Part shown: positions 32,689-40,613 of the stretch, piece after piece
Layout: each line of letters opens with the position of its first letter
Numbering within the stretch: the first letter of the stretch is position 1
NCBI RefSeq assembly: GCF_016031615.1
Contig: NZ_JACYXC010000001.1
Span: 2,604,001 to 2,668,000, forward strand
Length of the DNA stretch: 64,000 nucleotides
Source of the DNA: Streptomyces pactum
GTDB lineage: Bacteria; Actinomycetota; Actinomycetes; Streptomycetales; Streptomycetaceae
Direction of reading: 5' to 3'
Program-made: the position numbers and the translations under genes
The notes under the pieces: model-generated
What the model was told of the DNA's origin: nothing
Databases searched by the model: none
Seen by the model: the letters and a program-made list of their open reading frames with translations, nothing else

Positions 32689-33432
32689 ATGTCGGACGAC
32701 ACATGGTCACCACCGCCTGTACTGCTGACGGTCGATCTCGTGATCCTCACGCTGCGGGAGAGCCGCCTGCACGTCCTCCTGGTGGAGCGGGCCGAAGACC
32801 CTTTCCGGGGCATGCTCGCCCTGCCTGGAGGCTTCCTGAACCACGACGGTGAGGAGATTCTGGATGCTGCCCACCGCGAACTGCGCGAGGAAACGGCCCT
32901 GACCGCCGGTCGAGTGCACCTTGAACAGCTGGCCGTGTACGGGGACTCGGGCCGAGATCCGCGCGGCCGAGTGGTCTCTGTGGCCCATCTGGCGATCGCA
33001 CCGGAGTTGCCCGACCCGATCGCGGGAACGGACGCCACCGATGCCGCATGGGTTCCCGTGGAAGCCGTTCTGTCCGGCGAGGTGGAACTCGCCTTCGACC
33101 ACCACCGAATCACCATGGACGGAATCGAACGGGCGCGCGCAAAACTCGAGTTCTCGTCACTCGCAACAGCATTCTGCAGGGAAGAATTCACCATCGCAGA
33201 ATTGCAGCAGGTATACGAGGCCGTCTGGGGCACCGAACTCGACACCCGCAATTTCTACCGGAAAGTCCAAGCCGCGAAAGGGTTCATCGTCCCCATCGGC
33301 ACCGATCGCAGGTCCACGGGAGGGCGGCCCGCACGACTGTACCGGGCCGGCCCGAAAACTGTGCTGTTCCCACCGCTGATCCGTCCCACGCCATCCGCAC
33401 CGGAAGAGAACACAAGAAAGGAAGAGGAATAA
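32689..33432 (+). CDS. NUDIX domain + winged-helix protein (NrtR-like), first gene of the candidate conflict operon
   Basis: 247 aa from ATG 32689. Residues of about 10-150 are a NUDIX fold: LLTVDLVILTLRESRLHVLLVERA, LALPGGFLNHDGEEILDAAHRELREETAL. The REUxEE part of the NUDIX box is intact. However, the loop after GG is one residue longer than the consensus and the final Gly is Ala, so hydrolysis may be weak and the domain may only sense a ligand. Residues of about 160-225 form a winged helix (EFTIAELQQVYEAVWGTELDTRNFYRKVQAAKGF; the string is split here as a description of the HTH). This two-domain plan is that of NrtR regulators, which bind ADP-ribose-type ligands in NAD metabolism. The TAATG junction couples it to the nucleosidase gene. 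Autoregulation of the operon is the natural inference. Confidence 0.85.
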   Translation: MSDDTWSPPPVLLTVDLVILTLRESRLHVLLVERAEDPFRGMLALPGGFLNHDGEEILDAAHRELREETALTAGRVHLEQLAVYGDSGRDPRGRVVSVAHLAIAPELPDPIAGTDATDAAWVPVEAVLSGEVELAFDHHRITMDGIERARAKLEFSSLATAFCREEFTIAELQQVYEAVWGTELDTRNFYRKVQAAKGFIVPIGTDRRSTGGRPARLYRAGPKTVLFPPLIRPTPSAPEENTRKEEE

Positions 33433-34595
33433 TGCCGAATGGCCCGGTGGTGGTTCTCACTGCCCTCAATCTTGAATACCAGGCGGTGCGACAAAGGTTG
33501 ACCGGACCGCAGGTGCATCGCCATAAGCGTGGCACACGGTTCGAGGTGGGAACCGTGCAGGGCACGTCATGCCGTGTCGCACTCGGCCTGACAAACAAGG
33601 GAAACCATTCCGCCGCAGTAATCGCCGAACGCGCGATTGAGGAATTCTCGCCCGTTGCTGTACTGTTCGTCGGGGTTGCCGGTGCCCTATGGGATACCGC
33701 CAGGTTAGGTGACGTGGTGGTGGCGACACATGTGTACGCCTACCATGGCGGGACCAGCGAGGACGACGGACTCAAAGCGCGCCCCCGGGTGTGGGAAGCA
33801 CCGCACGGAATCAGCCAGATCGCTTCGCACCTGGCCCGTTCGAGCGACTGGGTCGAATTCACGCCCGGCCACCGGAATTTACCACAGGTGCGCTTCGGGG
33901 CGATCGCCGCTGGCGAGGTTGTGCAGAACTCAAGGATTTCAGCCGAGGCGAAGTGGATCCGGCAGCACTACAACGACGCGCTCGCCATCGAGATGGAGGC
34001 GGCCGGTGTGGCACAGGCCGGTCATCTCAGCGGAGCACCGGTAGCCATCATCCGGGGGATCAGCGACCGTGCGGACGGCACGAAGAACAGTGCGGATGAT
34101 CGTAACTGGCAGCCGCTGGCCGCAGCGAACGCGGCGGCGTTCGCCACCCGGCTGGCAGTGGAACTGATGGGGGAGCAGGAGGGGGCCGCAATGCTCACCG
34201 ACGGCACGGCCGGCTCGGCTGACCGGTTCGACCGGAGCGTCAGCAACACCGCCCACAACAGCACCGTCGGCATCATGGCCGGCTCAGTCACGGGCAGCAA
34301 CGTCCACATGAACGCGGCCCCGAAGGGATCCGACCCGACGACCCTGATCTCGGACCTGATCCGTTTCCGCGATCAGCTGGCGCGGCACCTCGCCGAGGGC
34401 GCCCTCGACAAGGACACCTACCAAGAGGCCCTGGACGATCTGGACTCCGCTCTCCGGGCGGCCGGGGGAAACACCCCTGAATCGGCGAAGCGGACGGTCA
34501 TGACGCTCAGGAGGCTGCGCGGATTGCTTGCTGAGTACCCCACACTGGTGGCCGAGCTGGCCCCCATGGTCACCGCGGCCGGTGACCTGGCATGA
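33432..34595 (+). CDS. MTA/SAH-nucleosidase-like enzyme with C-terminal signalling motif and helical tail
   Basis: 387 aa from ATG 33432, sharing one base with the upstream stop (TAATG). Residues 1-250 are a purine-nucleoside-phosphorylase/MTA-SAH-nucleosidase domain: VVLTALNLEYQAVRQRL (Glu15 at the position of the family's first catalytic glutamate), FVGVAGALWDTARLGDVVVATHVY, AIEMEAAGVAQ (Glu187/Glu189) and IRGISDRADG (catalytic-type Asp212). All key positions are present, so an active N-glycosidase is likely. Relatives in defence systems attack ATP. After a linker comes STVGIMAGSVTGSNV (277-291), shared with the next gene product, then a 90-residue helical tail. TTA codons at residues 92 and 150 imply bldA dependence. 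The base composition is less GC-rich than the chromosome around it. Confidence 0.86.
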   Translation: MPNGPVVVLTALNLEYQAVRQRLTGPQVHRHKRGTRFEVGTVQGTSCRVALGLTNKGNHSAAVIAERAIEEFSPVAVLFVGVAGALWDTARLGDVVVATHVYAYHGGTSEDDGLKARPRVWEAPHGISQIASHLARSSDWVEFTPGHRNLPQVRFGAIAAGEVVQNSRISAEAKWIRQHYNDALAIEMEAAGVAQAGHLSGAPVAIIRGISDRADGTKNSADDRNWQPLAAANAAAFATRLAVELMGEQEGAAMLTDGTAGSADRFDRSVSNTAHNSTVGIMAGSVTGSNVHMNAAPKGSDPTTLISDLIRFRDQLARHLAEGALDKDTYQEALDDLDSALRAAGGNTPESAKRTVMTLRRLRGLLAEYPTLVAELAPMVTAAGDLA

Positions 34596-36574
34596 GCCAC
34601 AGCAACGGTGCCGCGTACAACTCGGCAGCCTACGACTCCACCGTCGGAATCCAGGCCGAGACCGTACACAACTCCAACGTCTACTTCGTTCACCCGGACG
34701 CATCGCCGCAGGAGAAGTACAGGGTAGGCGTGCGGCTCCTGGAGGATGGCATCCCGAGCCGTGCCCGCGAGGTGATCACCGATGTGATCGCCCACGGGTA
34801 CGACGGCGCGGAGGTTCGCTTTCATTGGGTACTCGCTGTACTCAGCGCACGCACCTACCACGACCTCAGTACCGAAGAGATCCAACGGCTGCATCACACC
34901 TCTGGGCTCGTGCGGACCTACGCCGAGGACGAGTGGAAGAAGGCCCTGCGCGTCATTTTCGACCTGCTGGCGGTGCTCAGCACCGCCAGCGGCGAGACCG
35001 GCCCCGTGCTGAAGCAGTTGCAAGACCTGCCGCTCCACCAGCACAATGCGATCCTCCGCCACCTCGACCTCATGCTGACCGGAGGACTGAAGGACGACCT
35101 GTGGGCGGAAACCTGCGGACGGGCCAGGGCGGAGCGCTTCGGCAACGACCGGGTCCAGCGGGTCTGGGCCTACTTCGCACCCGCCCCCATCGGGCCGCGG
35201 GCCATGCCGCCCCGCCCGAGCACGGCTGCCTCAGCCAAAGAAGCCCTTCCGATCCGGGCGGTCCTGTTCGTCGTCAGCAGTGTGCTCCTCTGGGTTCTGG
35301 CACTGATCGCGGATCCGGCCAAGTCCATCGTCGAGTTAGTGGTGGCTCTCGGCGCGGGTCTGACTGCGGCACACTTCGGCGTCCGCTGGTGGGGCCAGGA
35401 ACCCCGGTTGGACCCCACGACCGGGAAGGTCGTCCCGCACACGCGCGGCACCACCTCTGCTGAGGACGGGTTCACCAACCGCGTCCGCCATTCGTTCGAT
35501 CACTACTTCAGTATCCGCACGCCCTACGGGTTCACCCCGGAGGCCTGGCTTGCCCACACCGCTCAGATCCGCAGCAGCCTCGCTGCCGAGGTCGCAGACC
35601 TCTACCGGGAGAGCCGGATCAGTGTGGACCGGGTCACCTGGTTGATCCGGTACCTCGCTGAGGACACTCGGAACCGCTACAACAATGGCACCCTGTTCGA
35701 TCATCATCGCCAGGGTCGGGCATCGGTCGGAACGAAGACCGTGACCGTGGCGGCCCTAGCCGTTCTCATCATCGCGGCTCTGAGCGCGTTCGGAACGGCA
35801 GCCGCGGGTGCCGCCTCGCCACGGCCACTATGGGCGTTCCTGGCCGTGCTCGGTGCCGCCTGGGCCGGGCACTCGGCCGCTTCCCTGTGGTTGGAGGTCC
35901 AACGGGAAGAGCATCGACTGGCCCGGGAGACGCAGAAGTACCATGAACAGCTGACCGCACGACAGATTGCCTTTCAGCAATGGCAGTCGTTCCTGGACGC
36001 CACGCGCCCCAGTGAACTGGAAATGGAGACCTGGCTCACCTGCGACAAAACGTTGTTCATCGATGAAGCGCTCCAGCACCACCGCCTCACCTGGCGCGAC
36101 CTGATCACCCACACCATTCTGGTGGCCCCAGCCCCTTCCTACAGACGAGGCCGAGTCAGGGGTGGCCCCTGGAGGTACTCACACTACGTCTTCCGCCTGT
36201 TCCTGTTCACCCAGGACGGTATCCGCGAGATCAGCTCCGAGTTCAACTTCTTCGACGCAACACGTAAGAACGAACAGCGGAGCAACTACCGGTTCGAAGC
36301 ACTGTCCTCCGTGCAGGTGACAGAGAACGCCAACGTCGGCTACGACCTGGAGCTGTTCCTCACCAACGGGCCAGCCAGGAAGATCCGCGTCAAGGACGCC
36401 GATGCCCATCAACTGGCACCGGACGAGGATTCTCAGGAGATTTCCGAGATCAACCTCAGCGCGGCCGGCTCCACCCACACCTTCCGCCTCCTGGAGGGGG
36501 TAGCGGCAGACGGGAAGAGCTGGATCGAACGGCACAGCCCCAACAACCTGACGCCCTTCCAAATCGCCGGATGA
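34592..36574 (+). CDS. four-helix membrane protein carrying the same STVGI...SNV motif at its N-terminus (candidate effector)
   Basis: 660 aa from ATG 34592, overlapping the nucleosidase stop by four bases. Residues 16-30, STVGIQAETVHNSNV, match the nucleosidase motif at 10 of 15 positions. Residues of about 38-195 are a helical soluble domain. Four membrane helices lie at about 221-240, 245-263, 381-404 and 412-433, and the last leads into a basic/acidic coiled segment (VQREEHRLARETQKYHEQL). The C-terminal 200 residues are beta-strand-rich (YVFRLFLFTQDGIREI, YRFEALSSVQVTENANVGYDLELFL), possibly a PH-like fold. No known enzyme motif is present. A TTA codon lies at residue 249. A motif-triggered membrane effector is the working inference. 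A membrane-bound regulator is the alternative. Confidence 0.78.
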   Translation: MSHSNGAAYNSAAYDSTVGIQAETVHNSNVYFVHPDASPQEKYRVGVRLLEDGIPSRAREVITDVIAHGYDGAEVRFHWVLAVLSARTYHDLSTEEIQRLHHTSGLVRTYAEDEWKKALRVIFDLLAVLSTASGETGPVLKQLQDLPLHQHNAILRHLDLMLTGGLKDDLWAETCGRARAERFGNDRVQRVWAYFAPAPIGPRAMPPRPSTAASAKEALPIRAVLFVVSSVLLWVLALIADPAKSIVELVVALGAGLTAAHFGVRWWGQEPRLDPTTGKVVPHTRGTTSAEDGFTNRVRHSFDHYFSIRTPYGFTPEAWLAHTAQIRSSLAAEVADLYRESRISVDRVTWLIRYLAEDTRNRYNNGTLFDHHRQGRASVGTKTVTVAALAVLIIAALSAFGTAAAGAASPRPLWAFLAVLGAAWAGHSAASLWLEVQREEHRLARETQKYHEQLTARQIAFQQWQSFLDATRPSELEMETWLTCDKTLFIDEALQHHRLTWRDLITHTILVAPAPSYRRGRVRGGPWRYSHYVFRLFLFTQDGIREISSEFNFFDATRKNEQRSNYRFEALSSVQVTENANVGYDLELFLTNGPARKIRVKDADAHQLAPDEDSQEISEINLSAAGSTHTFRLLEGVAADGKSWIERHSPNNLTPFQIAG

Positions 36575-37134
36575 TTCTGAGCTCGAACACAGGAATGGCT
36601 GTGAATTCCACAGACGATGTCACCGAGAGCAAAATCCTACTGGCCGAATACGCCTGCCTAAAAGAGGAACAGAAAACCCGCATAGGGTTCCGCGACAACC
36701 TGCTCTACTTCACGCTTGCGGCGGCCACTGCCGTCGTGGCGGTCGCCGTCCAGAGCGGTCAGTCCCGAGTCCTGCTCTCCATCCCCGCCATCTGTCTGAT
36801 TCTGGGTTGGACCTACCTGGTCAACGACGAGAAAATCTCGGCGATCGGCTGTTACGTCCGCGATCAGCTGGGGCCGCGCCTGGGGGAACTCGCCTCTGCC
36901 CAGGACACAGTGTTCGGCTGGGAGGTTTACCACCGCAATGTAGCGGGTCGCAGCACGCGCAAGCGGCTTCAGACCGCGGTGGACCTGTTCACGTACCTGG
37001 GCCTGCCAATGGTCTGCGCGGCCGCATTCTGGTGCTCTCCCACCCACCAGCCCATGGTCGTGCTCACTTCTCTCATACAGACCCTCGCTCTGGCCGTACT
37101 GGGCTGGCAATTCCTGCGTCGTGCGGAGCGGTAG
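36571..37134 (+). CDS. small membrane protein, last gene of the nucleosidase operon
   Basis: 187 aa from ATG 36571, which overlaps the preceding stop by four bases like the other junctions of this operon. Alternative starts at 36595 (ATG) and 36601 (GTG) have an AGGA nearby, so the exact start is uncertain. The N-terminus is an amphipathic charged helix, EYACLKEEQKTRIGFRDNLLYF, running directly into a helical hairpin (LAAATAVVAVAV / LLSIPAICLILGWTYLV). A middle soluble stretch follows, then two more hydrophobic helices (YLGLPMVCAAAF, VVLTSLIQTLALAVLGWQFL). This plan resembles the small 2-4TM proteins that accompany bacterial conflict systems (for example SLATT-type), but I cannot assign the family. 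It probably acts with the larger membrane protein. Confidence 0.74.
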   Translation: MILSSNTGMAVNSTDDVTESKILLAEYACLKEEQKTRIGFRDNLLYFTLAAATAVVAVAVQSGQSRVLLSIPAICLILGWTYLVNDEKISAIGCYVRDQLGPRLGELASAQDTVFGWEVYHRNVAGRSTRKRLQTAVDLFTYLGLPMVCAAAFWCSPTHQPMVVLTSLIQTLALAVLGWQFLRRAER

Positions 37135-37702
37135 CGCCGACCCCGACGCACCTTCCGGACATGCATACGACGCTTTCGGTGCGCGTAGGCACGGTTCGTG
37201 CTCCGCTATTCGGTTGGCAAGCGCCCGGCTCGGGCCAAGGCAGTTCGTGTGTCCGTCGGCCAGCTCAAACGAGCAGCTTGTCCGAGCCATACCCGTACGT
37301 GGGGCCGTGATATGGCCGAAACCGGCCTAGGCCCCTGGCACGCAGCGCCGCGAAGCCCTGCTCGGGCGGCCGGGCCGGAGTGGTCTCCGGAGCCCCTGCC
37401 ATCCCCACTGGTGGCAGGGGCACGGGAGACGGCCCGCCCCCGCCGCACGCCGGACGGGGGCGGGCCGGCCGGCGGTGGTGGCCGGCGGCGGCACCCGGGC
37501 TCGGCCGCTCATCCGCGTCCCGGGGCCGCGCGGCCGGGCACCCGGCCCGCGACGTCGAGGACACTACCGGCGGGGCGGCCGGGCCGAGTCTCACGGAAGT
37601 CTCAACTTGCCCTTCATGGGCGGGCCGCGGCGGTCTAGGTTCGTCGCGACCACCGGGGATCAGGGGGTGGCCACGGGCGACCGGGAGGGGCAGCGAGGCG
37701 AG
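37135..37702. other. right boundary of the low-GC operon and NTPase upstream region
   Basis: 37135-37330 keeps the moderate GC of the operon and holds no gene. From about 37370 the sequence returns to extreme GC. No integrase, tRNA or repeated flank that could mark an attachment site was found. TCTAGGTT at 37634-37641 could be a -10 region for the NTPase gene. Confidence 0.45.
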
Positions 37703-39979
37703 ATGGCGGGCCCGGGAGGGACGGCTGCCGGAGCGGCAGGGGCGCGCGGGCCGACGGCCGCCGCGGCGGACGGTGGCCCGGCGGGGCGGCCGGGCCGTGA
37801 CGCGGCGGGAGCGGTGGGCGGTGAGGGCGCGGGGACGGATCGTGCGGCGGAGCTGGCGCGGCTGGGGGAGGCCGTGGCGCGGCACCGGCTGGTCAACCTG
37901 ACCGGCCCGCCGGGCGTGGGCAAGACCTGGCTGGCCGAGCGCCTCGGCGCCGGTGGGCCGGTGGACCTGGGCCGCCCCGGCGCCGCCGAGGATCTGCGGC
38001 GACGGCTGCGCCACCCCGGGAGGGGCCGGGTGGTGGACGGTACGGGGGTGAGCCCCGGGACAGGGCCGGTAGCGGACGGTACGGGGGCGGGCCTCGGGAC
38101 GGGGCCGGCGGCGGGCGGTGCGGGCACGGACCGCGGGAGCGATCCGGCGGACGGCCCGGGCACCGGCCGGCGGACGGGTCCGGCAGGCGCCCCGGCGGAC
38201 GACTCGTACCCGGACCGGGCAGGCAGCCCGAAAGCGGACACGGGCACCAGGAACGGCACGGACGGCACGGGCGGCACGGATGGCACGGATGGCACGGGCG
38301 CTGGCCCGGCCGTCGGTACGGCGGACGGTACGGGCGCGGGTCCGGTGGACGGGCTCGTCGTCGTGGACGGGGTGGACACCGCGGCCCGCGCCGCGCTGCT
38401 GCACGACGTGGTGGCGGAGCTGCCCGGGTGCCCGCGGCTGCTGGTGGTCGGCCGCCGGCCGCTGCGCAGCTGGGCGGGGTGGACCGGATCCGGCGTGGTC
38501 ACCGTGCCGCTCGACCCGCTGCCCGGCCACGCCGTGGACGCCCTGGCCCGCGCGGCGGGGATCACCGAGCCGGAGACACGGGCCCTGGTGGTGCGGCTCG
38601 CCGGGGGCGTCCCGCTGCTCGCCGCGGCGGCCTGCCGTGCCGTGCACGCCGGCGCGTCGCCCGGCACCCCGGGGGCGGTGGCCGACCGGATCGCCGAGGA
38701 ACTGGTCCAGCGCCTCGCCCATGAGCTGCCGGGCCGGCGCCGGCAGCACGCGCTGCGACTGCTGGCCACCGTGGGCGCCGCCGACGAGAAGCTGCTCGGC
38801 GGCGGGCCCGAGCTGTTCGCCGCGCTCGGCCGGCTCAGTGTCGTCGCCCCGGCGCCGTCCGGGCTGACCCTCCGGGAGCCCTACCGCCACGTGCTGGAGC
38901 TGGCCTACCGCTGGCGGCGCCCCACCGCCCACCGGGCGGCCGCGGAGCGCGCCGCCGCGTACCGGCGGGAGCTGCTCACCGAGGCGGTGACCAGCGCCGA
39001 ACAGGCAGAGCTGACCGAGCAGGGGCTGTTCCTCACCGGCGACCCGGAGCTGCGCCGGGCGCTGTTCCCGCCGCTGGAGTCGGCCGCCCGGATCGGCCCG
39101 GCCCGGGAGGCGGAGGCGGACGACATCGGCCGGCTGATGCACGCCTGGGCGCTGCGCGGCGGTTTCGCGACGCGCCGGGCGCTGCACCTGACCGAGCGGT
39201 GGGTGGCGCACGGCGTCTCGTCGTTCCACGTGGCCCGGGACCGGGAGGGACGGCCGGTCGGGCTCGCCGGGCTGCTGCCGATCAGCGAGCGGACAGCGGA
39301 CGGCGCCGAGCCGTTGCTCCAGCAGTACACCGGCGCCGTGGTGGACCGGGGCGACGACGGGGCGCTGCTGCTGGGCGCCGCCTACTGCCCCGACCCGGCG
39401 ACCCACGCCCGGCTGCTCCGGCACATCCTGCGCCGCGCGGTGGCCGCCCGCCACCTGGTGGTCTCCACCGCCAGCCCGGACTACCAGGCACTGGTACGGA
39501 CCCTGGGGTTCCGGCCGCACGGCAGTCTGCGCGACGACATCTACCGCTGCGGTCGCCGGCCGGAGGTGTACAGCAACGACTTCACCCCGGCGGCGCTGCC
39601 GTGGTGGCTGCGGCGCCTGGGGGCGGAACCGGCGGCCGGGCCGCAGGAGGAGACGGTCGCCGACGTGGCGTGGGCGCTGAGCCGCATCCGGGACCCGGGT
39701 GCCCTCGCCACCAGCAGGCTGGTCGGCTCCCCCGCCACGCCGACGGTGAGCGCCCTCCAGGCGTGGCTGTACGAGGCGGTGCTGGAGCTGGGCACCGCCG
39801 AGGAGCAGGCCGACGCCGAGGCGGGCGCCATCCTGCAGTCCTACTACCTGGGCCGGGCCGGCAACCACCACCGGGTGGCGACCCGGCTCCACCTCAGCCG
39901 GGCCACCTACTTCCGCCGGCTCCGGCGCGGCCTGGAGGTGCTGGCCACCCGGCTGGCGTCGACCGGGCGACGGACCTGA
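37703..39979 (+). CDS. P-loop NTPase with acetyltransferase-like middle region and HTH-like C-terminus
   Basis: ATG 37703 (MAGPGGTAAG) gives 758 aa. Earlier in-frame starts exist, but they precede a likely -10 element. The Walker A motif is GPPGVGKT (68-75) and Walker B is LVVVDGVD (218-225). Between them lie about 105 residues of Asp/Gly/Thr-rich low-complexity sequence that normal P-loop domains lack. LLVVGRRPLRSW and a helical lid follow as in STAND/AAA-type ATPases. Residues of about 465-640 contain AAYCPDPATHARLLRHILRRAV, HLVVSTASPDYQAL and VRTLGFRPHG, strongly reminiscent of a GNAT acetyltransferase fold. The last 50 residues (HRVATRLHLSRATYFRRLRRGLEVL) look like a helix-turn-helix. This may be a regulator that couples ATP use to DNA binding. 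The function is unknown. Confidence 0.78.
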   Translation: MAGPGGTAAGAAGARGPTAAAADGGPAGRPGRDAAGAVGGEGAGTDRAAELARLGEAVARHRLVNLTGPPGVGKTWLAERLGAGGPVDLGRPGAAEDLRRRLRHPGRGRVVDGTGVSPGTGPVADGTGAGLGTGPAAGGAGTDRGSDPADGPGTGRRTGPAGAPADDSYPDRAGSPKADTGTRNGTDGTGGTDGTDGTGAGPAVGTADGTGAGPVDGLVVVDGVDTAARAALLHDVVAELPGCPRLLVVGRRPLRSWAGWTGSGVVTVPLDPLPGHAVDALARAAGITEPETRALVVRLAGGVPLLAAAACRAVHAGASPGTPGAVADRIAEELVQRLAHELPGRRRQHALRLLATVGAADEKLLGGGPELFAALGRLSVVAPAPSGLTLREPYRHVLELAYRWRRPTAHRAAAERAAAYRRELLTEAVTSAEQAELTEQGLFLTGDPELRRALFPPLESAARIGPAREAEADDIGRLMHAWALRGGFATRRALHLTERWVAHGVSSFHVARDREGRPVGLAGLLPISERTADGAEPLLQQYTGAVVDRGDDGALLLGAAYCPDPATHARLLRHILRRAVAARHLVVSTASPDYQALVRTLGFRPHGSLRDDIYRCGRRPEVYSNDFTPAALPWWLRRLGAEPAAGPQEETVADVAWALSRIRDPGALATSRLVGSPATPTVSALQAWLYEAVLELGTAEEQADAEAGAILQSYYLGRAGNHHRVATRLHLSRATYFRRLRRGLEVLATRLASTGRRT

Positions 39980-40321
39980 GCCCGCGATCGTGCGAACGGG
40001 CGACGCGGACCTGAGCGCGCGGACGACGGACCGGGCCCGCGGTCGGGCGCCCGGCCGGCACCCATGGGCCGGGGTGGGGGCCCGCTCGCACCCCGCGGGG
40101 CCGGGCCCTGCGGGCGGAGGGACGTGAGGGGCATACCGGGCAGGCCGGCGGCGGATGCCAGGGCAGGCCGCAGCCGCGACAGCGGGCACGAGGACGGCAG
40201 GGAAGAGAAACGGGCAGCGAAGAGAAACGGCAGGCCGGAACGTCGGCCTGCCGCCGTTTCGGGGGTGGCCGACATCACCCGGCGACGGACCGCCGCCGGG
40301 TGGTGGTCACCGCCGCCGAAG
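39980..40321. other. convergent gap with direct repeat and bidirectional hairpin
   Basis: No gene. Notable parts are a tandem duplication of GAAGAGAAACGGGCAGC (about 40202-40233, second copy lacking one G) and the hairpin listed next. Confidence 0.5.
40225..40259. terminator. bidirectional terminator between convergent genes
   Basis: CGGCAGGCC (40228-40236) pairs with GGCCTGCCG (40245-40253). AAA precedes the stem and CCGTTT follows it, giving short T-runs for transcripts from either side (the NTPase gene on plus, the mca operon on minus). Confidence 0.72.
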
Positions 40322-40609
40322 TCAGCCCTTGGCCGCGGACGGCTTTCCCGGGGCCGTGCCCGAAGCGGCCTTGCCCGTGCCCGCGGCGGACGCGCCCGCC
40401 TTCGGGCCCGGCTCGGGCTCGACCTCGAAATCGACCTTCTTCATGTGCTTGTTCATGGACTTCATCAGCATCCACACCGCGACGCCGATGACCGCGAACA
40501 CGAGGAAGCCGAGCACACCCGGCGTCACCTTGTTCTTGTCCAGTTCCTTGGCGAGCTGGACAACCGGGGCCGCGTGGGTCAGGGCGAGGGAGCTGGTCGC
40601 GCTCATCAT
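40322..40609 (-). CDS. small conserved membrane protein downstream of mca
   Basis: 95 aa from ATG 40609 (ATGATG; the second ATG at 40606 is equally possible). One central membrane helix, VTPGVLGFLVFAVIGVAVWMLM (residues of about 28-49), is preceded by a short extracellular or N-out segment. A basic KSMNKHMKKVDFEVEPEPGP cytosolic tail follows, rich in Gly/Ala/Lys. The gene starts four bases after the mca stop and is co-transcribed with it. The tight linkage to mca suggests a conserved partnership in mycothiol-dependent detoxification, but no function is known. Confidence 0.82.
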   Translation of the reverse strand: MMSATSSLALTHAAPVVQLAKELDKNKVTPGVLGFLVFAVIGVAVWMLMKSMNKHMKKVDFEVEPEPGPKAGASAAGTGKAASGTAPGKPSAAKG

Positions 40610-40613
40610 GGGG

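Noticed and set aside
37703..39979. NTPase as part of the low-GC conflict operon
   Set aside because: It is separated by about 570 bp, has the high G+C of the chromosome, contains no TTA codon that I saw and lacks the shared STVGI...SNV motif.
37265..40189. 974-codon antisense frame over the NTPase
   Set aside because: Same explanation. The plus-strand gene has Walker motifs and a plausible start.
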